Origin: Rhodoflexus caldus
Lineage (GTDB): Bacteria > Bacteroidota > Bacteroidia > Cytophagales > Thermoflexibacteraceae
Length of the DNA stretch: 64,000 nucleotides
Reading direction: 5' to 3'
NCBI RefSeq assembly: GCF_021206925.1
Contig: NZ_JAJPRF010000017.1
Location: 16,151 to 80,150 of the forward strand
Shown: positions 26,398 to 35,560 of the stretch, piece after piece
How positions within the stretch are numbered: the stretch's first letter is position 1
How the letters are laid out: every line of letters starts with the position of its first letter
Translations under genes and position numbers: made by a program
The notes under the pieces: model-generated
Database searches by the model: none
What the model was told of the DNA's origin: nothing
What the model saw: only the letters and a program-made list of their open reading frames with translations

Positions 26398-27744
26398 ATG
26401 AAAACGAAAAAACTACACTCGCGCCGCACATTTGTCAAAGCCTCTGCGCTGGCTTCGGGCGGCTTGCTTGCTATGGGTATGCCTTGGGGCGCATATGCCC
26501 GCCATGCCGATGATACCATTAAAGTAGCACTCATCGGTTGCGGCGGCAGGGGAACAGGCGCTGCGGCTCAGGCACTTTCCGTAAAGCAAAATACGAAGCT
26601 GGTAGCCATGGCCGATGCCTTTGCAGACCGCCTCGAGGATTCGTACAAAGCCCTCACTGCCAAATCGTTCAAAGACTGGACAGGCACAGAAGTAAACGTT
26701 GCCTCCAAGGTAGATGTTCCCAAAGAGCGTCGTTTTGTCGGGTTTGACGGCTACCTGAAAGCCATTGAACTCGCCGATGTGGTGATTTTGGCTACACCGC
26801 CCGGTTTTCGCCCCGCGCACTTTGAGGCGTGCATCAAAGCGGGCAAGCATGTGTTTATGGAAAAACCCGTGGCAACCGATGCCCCCGGCGTGCGCAAAGT
26901 GCTGGAAACCGCCGAACTCGCCAAGCAGAAAAAGCTCAACGTGGTGGTCGGCTTGCAGCGACACTACGAAACCAGCTACCGCGAAATGATGCAGCGCATC
27001 CACGGCGGCGAAATCGGCGATATTGTGGCCGGACAGGTGTACTGGAACAACGATGGCGTATGGGTGATAGACCGCAAACCCGAATGGACGGAAATGGAAT
27101 ATCAGATGCGGAACTGGTACTATTTCAACTGGCTTTGCGGCGACCACATTGTAGAGCAGCACATCCACAATATTGATGTGTTCAACTGGGCTAAAAATGC
27201 CTACCCAGTGCGTGCGCAGGGAATGGGTGGCAGGGAAGTTCGCACCGGTAAACAATATGGCGAAATTTTTGACCATCATTTCGTGGAATTTGAATATGCG
27301 GACGGTACGATACTCAACAGCCAGTGCCGCCACATCCCCGGCACAATGAGCCGCGTTTCGGAAACCATCATCGGTACGAAGGGGCGCGCCACAACTCACA
27401 ATAACCACGTTATCACCGACCTGAAAGGCAATCGCTTGTGGAGTTATCGGAAGAAAGAAAAAGAGCTGAATCCTTATCAGGTAGAACACGACGAACTGTT
27501 TGAGGCAGTCGCCAAAGGTGAATTTAAGTTTCAGGATGCCGAATTTGGCGCAAAAAGCACGATGACAGCCATTTTGGGACGCATGGCTACTTATTCGGGG
27601 CAAGTGATTACATGGGAAGAAGCCTTGAACTCCAATATTAATCTGATGCCCGACAAGCTCGCATGGGATGCACTGCCCAAAGTCCTGCCCGACGCAAACG
27701 GCCTGTATCCTGTGGCAATTCCCGGCAAAACAAAAGTTGTGTAA
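26398..27744 (+). CDS. Tat-exported Gfo/Idh/MocA family oxidoreductase
   Basis: A NAD(P)-dependent oxidoreductase of 448 residues with a Tat leader (SRRTFVKASALASGGLLA, about residues 8-25), so it is probably exported with its cofactor bound, as in glucose-fructose oxidoreductase-like members. The Rossmann motif is KVALIGCGGRGTGAAAQA (about 42-59), followed by the EKP signature FMEKPVATDAPG. The C-terminal domain shows GGHIVE-like features in LCGDHIVEQHIHNIDVFNW, where His and Asp would act on the substrate. Members with Tat signals usually act on sugars, glycosides or inositols. The AlkB-type gene starts 20 bases downstream on the same strand. The substrate is unknown. Confidence 0.9.
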   Translation: MKTKKLHSRRTFVKASALASGGLLAMGMPWGAYARHADDTIKVALIGCGGRGTGAAAQALSVKQNTKLVAMADAFADRLEDSYKALTAKSFKDWTGTEVNVASKVDVPKERRFVGFDGYLKAIELADVVILATPPGFRPAHFEACIKAGKHVFMEKPVATDAPGVRKVLETAELAKQKKLNVVVGLQRHYETSYREMMQRIHGGEIGDIVAGQVYWNNDGVWVIDRKPEWTEMEYQMRNWYYFNWLCGDHIVEQHIHNIDVFNWAKNAYPVRAQGMGGREVRTGKQYGEIFDHHFVEFEYADGTILNSQCRHIPGTMSRVSETIIGTKGRATTHNNHVITDLKGNRLWSYRKKEKELNPYQVEHDELFEAVAKGEFKFQDAEFGAKSTMTAILGRMATYSGQVITWEEALNSNINLMPDKLAWDALPKVLPDANGLYPVAIPGKTKVV

Positions 27745-27764
27745 CAAAAAACCTCTTATGCGCT

Positions 27765-28859
27765 ATGAATATTGGTAAAAAAATCGGCTTTTTTTCTGCT
27801 TTTATCATTCCTGCTTTGGTTGTGGCCGGATTCTACATCGGTGGATGGTGGAATTACATGTCGGCCGTATTTGTGTTCATTCTCATCCCCTTGATTGACG
27901 CACAAGTGGGGTTAGACGATGAAAACGTACCCGAAAGCGAGGTTAAAATCGTATCGGAAGAATTTTACTATCGTTTTGTAACCTATGTATGGACGTATTT
28001 TCAGGTGGCATTCCTGCTCTGGGCAATGTGGCAAATAGCGGTTCACCCGTTTACAACAGCCGAACTGATTGGCTTTGTGATAGGCGTTCCCTTGGTAACA
28101 GGTGGCATAGGTATTACCGTAGCACATGAGTTAGGGCATAAAAAGCCTGCCATTGAGCGGCTGTATGCACAAATTTTGCTGCTGACCGTCTGTTACATGC
28201 ACTTCTACATTGAACACAACAAAGGGCATCACGTGCATGTAGGTACGCCCTTAGACCCCGCTACCAGTCGCCGCGGTGAAAATTTTTACGCTTTCTGGTG
28301 GCGTTCGGTCAGTGGCGGCTACCTGAGCGCATGGCGGCTTGAAGCCGAAAGGCTGCGCAAGAGGGGGCTTTCTCCTTATTCCCTGCAAAATATGATGATA
28401 TGGTACACTTTGCTGCCGTTTGTTTTTGGCATTAGTGTAGCATGGATATTCAGCCTTTGGGCAGGTCAGGCGGCCTTTTGGCCTGTACTGGGTTTCTTTC
28501 TGATACAGAGCGTGCTTGCCTTTACTTTGCTCGAGTTGGTTAATTACATTGAGCACTACGGCATCCTGCGTCGCGAGGTAGCCCCCGGACGTTACGAAAA
28601 AGTGAATACCTTACACTCGTGGAACGCTAACCAACTGATTAGCAACTTTTTCTTGTTCCAATTGCAGCGTCACTCCGACCACCACGCCTATGCACACAAG
28701 CGCTATCAGGTCTTGCGGCATATTCCTGAAAGTCCGCAACTGCCCGCCGGCTATCCTGCCATGATTTTACTGGCGATGGTGCCGCCGCTTTGGTTTGCTA
28801 TTATGGATAAAAAATTGGATGAGTGGCAGCGGGCATACGGTCGCGCCTTAACAACCTGA
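27765..28859 (+). CDS. AlkB-type alkane 1-monooxygenase / membrane fatty acid desaturase superfamily
   Basis: Integral-membrane di-iron enzyme of 364 residues with about six membrane segments. The histidine boxes are HELGHK (about 125-130), EHNKGHHVHVGTPLDPAT (about 149-166) and LQRHSDHHAYAHKRY (about 300-314), plus the NYIEHYG motif, which together are diagnostic of AlkB-type hydroxylases rather than acyl desaturases. It would hydroxylate terminal methyl groups of alkanes or similar chains with electrons from rubredoxin or ferredoxin; no rubredoxin gene is adjacent. The ATG at 27765 is used; the earlier in-frame start at 27663 lies inside the upstream gene. It is very probably cotranscribed with the Tat oxidoreductase. 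Confidence 0.9.
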   Translation: MNIGKKIGFFSAFIIPALVVAGFYIGGWWNYMSAVFVFILIPLIDAQVGLDDENVPESEVKIVSEEFYYRFVTYVWTYFQVAFLLWAMWQIAVHPFTTAELIGFVIGVPLVTGGIGITVAHELGHKKPAIERLYAQILLLTVCYMHFYIEHNKGHHVHVGTPLDPATSRRGENFYAFWWRSVSGGYLSAWRLEAERLRKRGLSPYSLQNMMIWYTLLPFVFGISVAWIFSLWAGQAAFWPVLGFFLIQSVLAFTLLELVNYIEHYGILRREVAPGRYEKVNTLHSWNANQLISNFFLFQLQRHSDHHAYAHKRYQVLRHIPESPQLPAGYPAMILLAMVPPLWFAIMDKKLDEWQRAYGRALTT

Positions 28860-28893
28860 AAGTGCCGTTCCATAAGGGGATTTTTGCAAAATT

Positions 28894-28924
28894 TTGCACT
28901 TAAACACTTTTTTCTATAACTTTA
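28894..28924 (+). promoter_or_regulatory. candidate promoter of the DUF1800/DUF1501 operon
   Basis: TTG at 28894-28896 and TAACTTTA at 28917-28924 are separated by 20 bases. This is one mismatch from the Bacteroidota TTG-N19-TAnnTTTG pattern. The next gene starts 25 bases downstream. Confidence 0.4.
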
Positions 28925-28948
28925 CAAATATCAATAACCGACAGACCT

Positions 28949-30310
28949 ATGCCGCCCGTATGGAATGTTGCCAATGCAAAGCATTTGTTAGCCCGAACTT
29001 TGTTTGGCTACACAAGGCGCGACTTGGAACAGGCGCTCTCTACGTCGCTCACCAATTTTGTCAATAATCAATTGTTGGCCAACCTGCCTGCACCGGCTCC
29101 TCCGGGTGCATGGATTAGGGAAGCGCCTGTTGCCAACAACGGGACGGTTGACCGCCAACGCCTGCAAGAAATGCGTCTTTGGTGGCTTGGACTCATGGCG
29201 CGGCAAGGCCTGAACATTCAGGAAAAAATGGTGCTGTTTTGGCACAATCATTTTGTGTCGGAATCGTCCAAAGTGCAATATCCGCAGTACCTCTACGAAC
29301 AAAACCGCCTGACCCGACAATATGCGCTTGGCGATTTTCGCGAATTTACCAAAGCAATGACCATAGACCCTGCCATGTTGATTTATTTGGATGGCAGAAC
29401 CAATACGCGAAGCAGTCCCAACGAAAATTATGCGCGCGAATTGCTGGAATTATTTACAATCGGCATTGGGCACTATACCGAAGCCGATATTCGCGAAGCC
29501 GCCAAGGCGCTTACAGGCTGGACGGTGAACGGTTTAAATGCTGTTTTTACACAAAGCAGATTCAATACGGAAACCAAAACCTTTTTGGGCAGACGCGGCA
29601 ATTTTGGCTATCGGGAAATTGTGGACATCATATTTGAGCAGGCAGAAACCGCACGCTTTATCTGCCGCAAACTCTACAAAGAATTTGTCTATTATCAACC
29701 CGATGAGGCCTTTGTGGAACAAATGGCTGATGTTTTTCGCCGCAACAACTATCAAATCAGACCGGTTTTGGCTTTTTTGTTTACCTCCGACCATTTCTAT
29801 GAACCGCGCTTTAAAGGTGTCAAAATCAAGTCGCCCGTAGAGTTGGCCATCGGGGTTATCAAACAACTGGAACTTACGGTCAATGACTTTTCCTACCTCA
29901 ACGAAATGACCCGCAGCCTGCAACAGGAGCTCTTTGAGCCTCCCGATGTGCGCGGTTGGGAAGGACAACGCAAATGGATAACCTCAACCACCTATCCGAA
30001 CCGCAACGTATTTACCGATACGCTGATAAACGGTAGGCGCACCAACGGACAAACGCTCCCGTTTCGCTTGAATGCTCTTACTTATGCCCGCAGCTATCGC
30101 AATGCGGAAAATGCTGCCCTTTTCGTCAGAGAAGTAACCGATTTCTGTCTGGATTATCCGCTGACAGACAGCCGTCGGGCAAGTCTTCTGGAAACGCTGC
30201 TGAGCGGTACAATTGCAGCCAACTGGTCAACGTCGCTGGCAATGGCAGATACTCGCATTTTGTCGTTTTTACGCGCCATGATGCGCTTGCCGGAGTATCA
30301 GTTGTGCTAA
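28949..30310 (+). CDS. DUF1800 family protein
   Basis: A 453-residue helical protein of the DUF1800 family. It begins directly with the family start (WNVANAKHLLARTLFGYTRRDLEQAL) and carries LREMRLWWL-like and KMVLFWHNHFVSESSKVQ segments, MLIYLDGRTNTRSSPNENYARELLELFTIGIGHYTE and DVRGWEGQRKWI. Unlike many members it has no signal peptide I can see. DUF1800 genes are almost always paired with DUF1501 genes, as here, 42 bases apart. The biochemical role is not established. Confidence 0.9.
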   Translation: MPPVWNVANAKHLLARTLFGYTRRDLEQALSTSLTNFVNNQLLANLPAPAPPGAWIREAPVANNGTVDRQRLQEMRLWWLGLMARQGLNIQEKMVLFWHNHFVSESSKVQYPQYLYEQNRLTRQYALGDFREFTKAMTIDPAMLIYLDGRTNTRSSPNENYARELLELFTIGIGHYTEADIREAAKALTGWTVNGLNAVFTQSRFNTETKTFLGRRGNFGYREIVDIIFEQAETARFICRKLYKEFVYYQPDEAFVEQMADVFRRNNYQIRPVLAFLFTSDHFYEPRFKGVKIKSPVELAIGVIKQLELTVNDFSYLNEMTRSLQQELFEPPDVRGWEGQRKWITSTTYPNRNVFTDTLINGRRTNGQTLPFRLNALTYARSYRNAENAALFVREVTDFCLDYPLTDSRRASLLETLLSGTIAANWSTSLAMADTRILSFLRAMMRLPEYQLC

Positions 30311-30352
30311 ACTCTATTTTGTCAAATTTTACACCACTTGCCCGATGAGCCT

Positions 30353-31873
30353 ATGAATCGCCGAGATTTCTTATACCAACTCAGTTTTTTAACAGGCGGC
30401 GCCACAGTTGCCATGAGCGGCATCCCCTTGCGGGCATTTGCGCACCCGCTTGTACCCGATGCGGCAACTGCCAATGGCAAAATCATTGTGTTGTTGCAAC
30501 TCAACGGCGGCAATGACGGCCTGAATACCGTTATTCCGTTTCGCAATGATATTTACTATCAGAAACGCCCTACCATTGCCATCAGGCGAGAAAATACCAT
30601 TGCCTTAAACGATGAAATAGGGCTGCATCCTTCTATGCGCCTGCTCAAAAACCTGTACGACAAGGGGCAAGTCAGCATTGTGCAAAATGTTGGTTATGAC
30701 AACCCCAATCGCTCGCATTTTCGCTCTACCGATATTTGGTTGTCAGGTTCAGATGCCAATGAGTTTCTTTACGATGGGTGGACAGGTCGCTATTTGGCAC
30801 AGGCATTCCCCGAGTTCCCCGGCAAATTTCCCGAACATCCGATGGCTATCCAGTTGGGGGCGGTAGAGTCTATGCTGTTGCAAAGTCAATGGGGTTCTAT
30901 GGGCGTAGTATTTGACAGCCCAAGTGCCTTTTATCAGTTGGTATCGGGCAGCCGTGCCGACTCAGACCCGCCGCCGCCGACCATTGCAGGCGAAGAGCTC
31001 AGATTTTTGAAAGGAATTGCGGCTCAATCTATCCAATACGCCAACGTAATTAAGGCGGCAGCCGACAAAGCACAAAATCAGGTAACATATCCCAATACGA
31101 ACATTGGCAGGCAGTTAGCCATTATTGCCGAACTGATTGGCGGCGGTTTGCAAACCTCTGTTTACTTGGCAACACTGGGTGGATTTGATACACATGCCGG
31201 GCAGTTGCCGCTACACGCCAATCTACTGACACAGTTTTCCGAAGCCGTAGCCGCTTTTCAGGCAGACCTCGAAAAATTAGGTGTTGCGGAGAAAGTAGTA
31301 CTGATGACATTTTCCGAGTTTGGCAGAAGGCTCAACGAAAACGGCAGCGCAGGAACCGACCACGGTACGGCAGCCCCCTTGTTTGTGATTGGCAAAAGTG
31401 TCAGAGGCGGTATTTACGGCGATGCGCCTGCACTCAATGATTTGGATAATGTAGGCGACATCAAGTTTCGTTATGATTACCGACAAATTTACACCGCAGT
31501 TCTTCGCGACCACCTCGGGCTTACGAATGCCGATATAAAAAAGGTGCTGGAACAGCGCGATTTCAATGCACTGCCTATTTTCAAACGCAACACTCCGCCA
31601 TTGGCTGCCGATGTGCTGTTTGAGTTATATACTAATGCGCCCAATCCTTTTTCCGAAAGCACCACGATTGCCTATAAACTTGCTAAAAGCATGGATATCA
31701 GGCTAAGGGTTTACGATTTGCAGGGGCATGTAGTTGCCGTCTTGCATGAAGGCATACAGGATGCAGGTATGCACGAAATCCGTATGGAGCGTGCAGGAAT
31801 GGCCGCAGGGGTTTATTTATGTGCGCTGGAAGCCGAGGGGCAACGCGCCGTAAAGAAAATGTTGGCTTTATAG
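30353..31873 (+). CDS. DUF1501 family protein with Tat signal and T9SS sorting domain
   Basis: A 506-residue protein of the alkaline-phosphatase-like DUF1501 fold. It starts with a Tat-type leader (MNRRDFLYQLSFLTGGA) and the ATG at 30353 is preferred to a TTG at 30338. The domain body shows IIVLLQLNGGNDGLNTVIPF, YDNPNRSHFRSTDIWLSG, GGFDTHAGQLPLHANLL and MTFSEFGRRLNENGSAGTDHG, with metal-ligand-like Asp and His. The last ~85 residues form a type A T9SS sorting domain (YTNAPNPFSESTTIAYKL, RVYDLQGHVVAVL, GVYLCALEAEG, KKMLAL). A Tat leader with a T9SS tail implies export folded to the periplasm and then across the outer membrane. It is paired with the DUF1800 gene. Confidence 0.9.
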   Translation: MNRRDFLYQLSFLTGGATVAMSGIPLRAFAHPLVPDAATANGKIIVLLQLNGGNDGLNTVIPFRNDIYYQKRPTIAIRRENTIALNDEIGLHPSMRLLKNLYDKGQVSIVQNVGYDNPNRSHFRSTDIWLSGSDANEFLYDGWTGRYLAQAFPEFPGKFPEHPMAIQLGAVESMLLQSQWGSMGVVFDSPSAFYQLVSGSRADSDPPPPTIAGEELRFLKGIAAQSIQYANVIKAAADKAQNQVTYPNTNIGRQLAIIAELIGGGLQTSVYLATLGGFDTHAGQLPLHANLLTQFSEAVAAFQADLEKLGVAEKVVLMTFSEFGRRLNENGSAGTDHGTAAPLFVIGKSVRGGIYGDAPALNDLDNVGDIKFRYDYRQIYTAVLRDHLGLTNADIKKVLEQRDFNALPIFKRNTPPLAADVLFELYTNAPNPFSESTTIAYKLAKSMDIRLRVYDLQGHVVAVLHEGIQDAGMHEIRMERAGMAAGVYLCALEAEGQRAVKKMLAL

Positions 31874-31905
31874 AGGGCTGTATGTATTTATTGCAGGCTC
31901 CGACA

Positions 31906-31940
31906 AACAAAATACCCGACAGGCAAACCACCTGCCGGGT
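31906..31940 (-). terminator. terminator between the convergent DUF1501 and universal stress genes
   Basis: ACCCGACAGG at 31914-31923 and CCTGCCGGGT at 31931-31940 form a 10-bp stem with one mismatch. On the minus strand it is followed by ATTTTGTTTG, suiting the universal stress gene. A plus-strand T-run is lacking. Confidence 0.6.
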
Positions 31941-31968
31941 TACTGCAACAGACCTATAGAAAAAACAC

Positions 31969-32835
31969 TTATTGGCTGAATGTAAGAACAGAACGCCCCG
32001 ACTTTTTGGCTACCTTTTCAGTCAAATTGCCAAACAAGAAGTGCGCTAAGCCGTTCCGGTCTGAGTTGGTCATAGCTATCAGGTCGGCCTGTACCGATTC
32101 GGCAAATTCCCGAATGGCCACTTCCTTATTTTCACCCGAATAGATATTGGCGGTATAATTCAAAAATCCGTGGCGCATGGCAAATGCGGAAATGATATCC
32201 AGATTTTCCTTTTGCCATTCTACATCGGACTTAGGCGGAATAATCTTCACAAAGTGGACGGTAGCCCCAAGCAATTGCTGTATGGTTTTTAGGTGGTCAA
32301 TCGTTTTGCTTGATATATTCTTAAAATTGGAGGCAAAAACTACATTGTTAAAATCAAGCGTTCGCTGCTTTTTCTTGACAGTAAATACAGGCACTTTTGC
32401 CTGATGGATAATTTTCTCTTCCATCTGGCTGCGGGTAATGTCTGCCGCCGATTCACCGTCGCTGTGGGAGCCCAAAACAATTAAATCAGCATTTTCGGCT
32501 ACAATAAAATCGGCAATGTCTTTGGTAAATTCATCAAATACTATCTGTTTGCGAATGCGCAACTCCGGATAGCGATTAACAAAAGCCTGCAATTTATCTT
32601 TGGCCTGCACAACCATTTTTGGCAGGTAGGTTTGCGCCATATTTACTTCTTCCGCCGCCTCTTCGGCTGTTATTATGCGTTTTGCTCCTGAAAACAAATG
32701 TGCCAGCGGCATATCTATCACATGAAATAGCAATAATTCTGCATGGCTGCGCCTGGCAATAAGGGCTGCCACCTCAAAAGCGTTCTCCGATTCTTCGGAA
32801 AAGTCCATCGGAATCAAAATAGTGCGCAGTTTCAT
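31969..32835 (-). CDS. tandem universal stress protein (UspA family)
   Basis: A 288-residue cytoplasmic protein with two Usp domains. The first (1-145) begins LRTILIPMDFSEESENAFEVA and ends with the ATP-binding loop LIVLGSHSDGESAADI. The second (150-288) has NNVVFASNFKN and the loop LIAMTNSDRNGLAHFLFGNLTEKV. The first domain keeps the G-x2-G-like phosphate-binding loop only loosely. Tandem Usp proteins of this length are common in Bacteroidota, where they respond to stress or growth arrest. The gene is divergent from methylmalonyl-CoA mutase across a 190-base region containing a large inverted repeat. Confidence 0.9.
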   Translation of the reverse strand: MKLRTILIPMDFSEESENAFEVAALIARRSHAELLLFHVIDMPLAHLFSGAKRIITAEEAAEEVNMAQTYLPKMVVQAKDKLQAFVNRYPELRIRKQIVFDEFTKDIADFIVAENADLIVLGSHSDGESAADITRSQMEEKIIHQAKVPVFTVKKKQRTLDFNNVVFASNFKNISSKTIDHLKTIQQLLGATVHFVKIIPPKSDVEWQKENLDIISAFAMRHGFLNYTANIYSGENKEVAIREFAESVQADLIAMTNSDRNGLAHFLFGNLTEKVAKKSGRSVLTFSQ

Positions 32836-32870
32836 GGTGTTATAGTTTAGTGTAAAAATCGGTAAAAACT

Positions 32871-32919
32871 TACATTTGAAATGATAAGTGCAATATAGGA
32901 ATAAAAGTGCACTTTATCA
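32871..32919 (+). promoter_or_regulatory. candidate promoter box followed by an 11-bp inverted repeat
   Basis: TACATTTG at 32871-32878 fits the TAnnTTTG box on the plus strand, toward the mutase gene. From 32882, TGATAAGTGCA pairs with TGCACTTTATCA at 32908-32919 (one extra T) across a 15-nt loop, overlapping the expected transcript start. It may be an operator or a leader hairpin. No TTG -33 box is clear. Confidence 0.35.
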
Positions 32920-33027
32920 AGTTGTAATTGGATTTTATTTCCAAATACCTTCAACTGCTCTAAACACCGCGAAATTGCATCCACACAAAAGTTCTTTAAT
33001 TTTACCCTCCTAAAATGAACAGCATCT

Positions 33028-35226
33028 ATGGCCGCTTTTCACGAATTATCATTTGCGGATATCCGTGTGCGCTTACAAAGCAAAGCACAACAGGTAAATC
33101 ACCGGACAGCCGATGCCTTTCCTGAATGGATGACGGCAGAGCAAATTTCCGTGCCGGCTTTTTACCGACCCGAAGCCCGCTCGCAATGGGAACACATCAA
33201 GTATTTGGCAGGCGTTCCGCCCTACCTGCGCGGCCCTTATGCGACCATGTACACCCAACGTCCGTGGACTGTTCGCCAGTATGCAGGTTTCAGTACTGCC
33301 GAGGAAAGCAACGCCTTCTATCGCCGCAACTTGGCAGCGGGGCAGATGGGGCTTTCCGTGGCTTTTGACTTGGCTACTCACCGCGGCTACGACTCCGACC
33401 ACCCTCGCGTGCAAGGCGACGTAGGCAAAGCAGGTGTTGCCATCGACTCTGTTTTGGATATGAAAATTTTGTTCAACGAAATTCCGTTGGACAAAATGTC
33501 GGTTTCCATGACCATGAACGGCGCTGTTATTCCCGTCATGGCTTTTTACATCGTGGCAGCCGAAGAACAGGGTGTAAAACCCGAACAACTCAGCGGCACT
33601 ATTCAAAATGATATCCTCAAAGAGTTCATGGTGCGCAATACGTACATCTACCCGCCTGCACCGAGTATGCAGATTATCGCCGATATTTTTGAATATACCG
33701 CGCGCTACATGCCCAAATTTAACAGCATCAGCATCAGCGGCTACCACATGCAGGAAGCAGGCGCAACAGCAGATATTGAACTGGCATATACTCTTGCCGA
33801 CGGGCTGGAATACCTGCGCACGGGCGTTGCTGCGGGGCTGCCGATAGATGACTTCGCACCGCGTTTGTCGTTCTTCTGGGCAATCGGCATGAATCATTTC
33901 ATGGAAATTGCCAAAATGCGCGCCGGCCGCCTGCTCTGGTCTAAAATCGTGAAGCAGTTCAACCCGCAAGATACCAAAAGCATGGCACTGCGCACCCACT
34001 GCCAAACTTCGGGCTGGAGCCTGACCGAACAAGATGCGTTCAACAACGTTACGCGCACTTGCATTGAGGCAATGGCTGCCGCGCTTGGAGGCACGCAAAG
34101 TTTGCATACCAACTCATTGGATGAAGCCATTGCGCTGCCAACAGATTTTTCGGCAAGAATTGCAAGAAATACGCAACTTTTTATTCAAAAGGAAACAGAT
34201 ATTACACGCGCTATCGACCCTTGGGGTGGTGCCTATTACGTGGAGCACCTCACTCATGCGCTGGCGCATCGGGCTTGGCAACTCATTGAGGAAGTGGAGC
34301 AATTGGGCGGCATGACCAAAGCCATTGAAGCGGGCTTGCCCAAAATGCGCATTGAAGAAGCCGCTGCCCGCAAACAGGCGCGAATTGATTCGGGCAAAGA
34401 CGTAATTGTGGGCGTAAACCGCTACCAAACTACCGAAGAGAAGGAAATTGACTTGTTGGAAGTGGACAATACCGCCGTGCGTCAGTCGCAAATTGAGCGC
34501 TTGCAGCAACTCAAAGCCAGCCGCGACAGCCAAGCCGTCGAGCAAATTTTGGCAAAAATCACCGCTTGCGCCACCGAAAAAATGGCACGCATCAAAGCCA
34601 ACAACGGACAGATTCCTGCCTCTACGGGCAAAGACAGCGACAACCTGCTGGCGCTTGCCGTAGAAGCTGCCCGTGCCCGCGCCACGCTGGGCGAAATTTC
34701 CGACGCGATGGAAAAAGCCTTCGGCAGGCATCAGGCAGTTATCCGCAGCATTGCGGGCGTGTACGCAGGCGAAGCCGCCGAGGACAAGGAGTTTAGCAAA
34801 GCCAAAGCAATGGTAGAACAATTTACCGCGCAGGAAGGCCGCCGTCCGCGCATTATGATTGCCAAAATGGGGCAAGACGGACACGACCGCGGCGCAAAAG
34901 TCATTGCCACCAGCTTTGCCGACTTGGGTTTTGATGTGGACATCGGGCCGTTGTTCCAAACCCCCGAAGAGGTAGCCCATCAAGCCGCCGAGAACGACGT
35001 ACATATTGTAGGAGCATCCAGCCTTGCGGCAGGGCACAAAACCCTTGTGCCTCAATTGATTAACGAACTGAAAAAAATCGGCCGTGAGGACATTATGGTT
35101 ATTGCAGGCGGCGTAATTCCGCCCAAAGATTATCAGTTCCTGTATGAGCACGGCGTAGCGGAAGTATTTGGCCCCGGTACGGTCATTCCGGTTGCCGCTC
35201 AAAAGATTCTGGAAAAATTAATGTAA
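33028..35226 (+). CDS. methylmalonyl-CoA mutase, large (catalytic) subunit
   Basis: B12-dependent enzyme that interconverts (R)-methylmalonyl-CoA and succinyl-CoA. The N-terminal TIM barrel shows [34 protein letters not shown] and [12 protein letters not shown]; the C-terminal ~130 residues form the cobalamin domain with the D-x-H-x-x-G motif ([26 protein letters not shown], about 613-638) and [15 protein letters not shown]. At 732 residues it corresponds to MutB/ScpA. The small MutA-like subunit that usually sits immediately upstream is missing; the neighbours are a universal stress protein and a repeat element. Either the small subunit is elsewhere or the enzyme is of the homodimeric type. 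The stop codon abuts the left end of element copy B. Confidence 0.95.
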   Translation: MAAFHELSFADIRVRLQSKAQQVNHRTADAFPEWMTAEQISVPAFYRPEARSQWEHIKYLAGVPPYLRGPYATMYTQRPWTVRQYAGFSTAEESNAFYRRNLAAGQMGLSVAFDLATHRGYDSDHPRVQGDVGKAGVAIDSVLDMKILFNEIPLDKMSVSMTMNGAVIPVMAFYIVAAEEQGVKPEQLSGTIQNDILKEFMVRNTYIYPPAPSMQIIADIFEYTARYMPKFNSISISGYHMQEAGATADIELAYTLADGLEYLRTGVAAGLPIDDFAPRLSFFWAIGMNHFMEIAKMRAGRLLWSKIVKQFNPQDTKSMALRTHCQTSGWSLTEQDAFNNVTRTCIEAMAAALGGTQSLHTNSLDEAIALPTDFSARIARNTQLFIQKETDITRAIDPWGGAYYVEHLTHALAHRAWQLIEEVEQLGGMTKAIEAGLPKMRIEEAAARKQARIDSGKDVIVGVNRYQTTEEKEIDLLEVDNTAVRQSQIERLQQLKASRDSQAVEQILAKITACATEKMARIKANNGQIPASTGKDSDNLLALAVEAARARATLGEISDAMEKAFGRHQAVIRSIAGVYAGEAAEDKEFSKAKAMVEQFTAQEGRRPRIMIAKMGQDGHDRGAKVIATSFADLGFDVDIGPLFQTPEEVAHQAAENDVHIVGASSLAAGHKTLVPQLINELKKIGREDIMVIAGGVIPPKDYQFLYEHGVAEVFGPGTVIPVAAQKILEKLM

Positions 35227-35449
35227 TGCGAATTATTTGCTAATCATCTGATAATCAAAACATTTTGTGTCGGAAAAATCAAAATGAAACATTATCGCAA
35301 AGATGCATGTTGGTAAATTGTATTTTTTCTATGTAGGTATATTTGTAGGGACAAGGCATACCTTATCCCTACAGGTTTTGCATGAATTATTGCGCAAAAC
35401 CGAATTTAATCAAATTTAATTTTTCCAAGATTCTGCCGCGAAATTCGCG
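35227..35449. mobile_element. MITE-like element (copy B), homologous to 13322-13525
   Basis: A 223-bp non-coding element with ends TGCGAATT / AATTCGCG and internal blocks shared with copy A: GCGAATTATTTGCTA near the left, GGTAAATTGTA, TTTGTAGGGACAAGG and CCAAGATTCTGCCGCG near the right. The core TGTAGGGACAAGG / CCTTATCCCTACA (35344-35373) is a near-perfect hairpin, and GGTTTTGC...GCGCAAAACC just after it is another. Flanking octamers (TAATGTAA and TTAATCAA) no longer match, suggesting an older insertion. The left end begins on the base after the mutase stop. The following ~110 bases to the next gene hold nothing I recognise. Confidence 0.65.
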
Positions 35450-35560
35450 TTAATCAATCAAGCCAATTAAAACGCATTGCGCAAGCAGGCGGATTGTTGC
35501 GGGCGATACGTTTTTCGCTGATTTTTTTAAATCTGAAATCTAAAATGCCTGCTCAACGGC

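Noticed and set aside
26413..27747. 444-codon open frame on the minus strand
   Set aside because: It is exactly opposite the Gfo/Idh/MocA oxidoreductase, has no recognisable domain, and arises from codon bias of the real gene.
32836..33027. Cobalamin riboswitch upstream of the mutase
   Set aside because: I looked for a B12-box-like sequence and conserved stems and saw only the inverted repeat at 32882-32919.
33073..35202. Two long minus-strand frames (344 and 362 codons) opposite methylmalonyl-CoA mutase
   Set aside because: No known motif, Cys/His-rich composition typical of antisense frames, and complete overlap with a well-supported gene.
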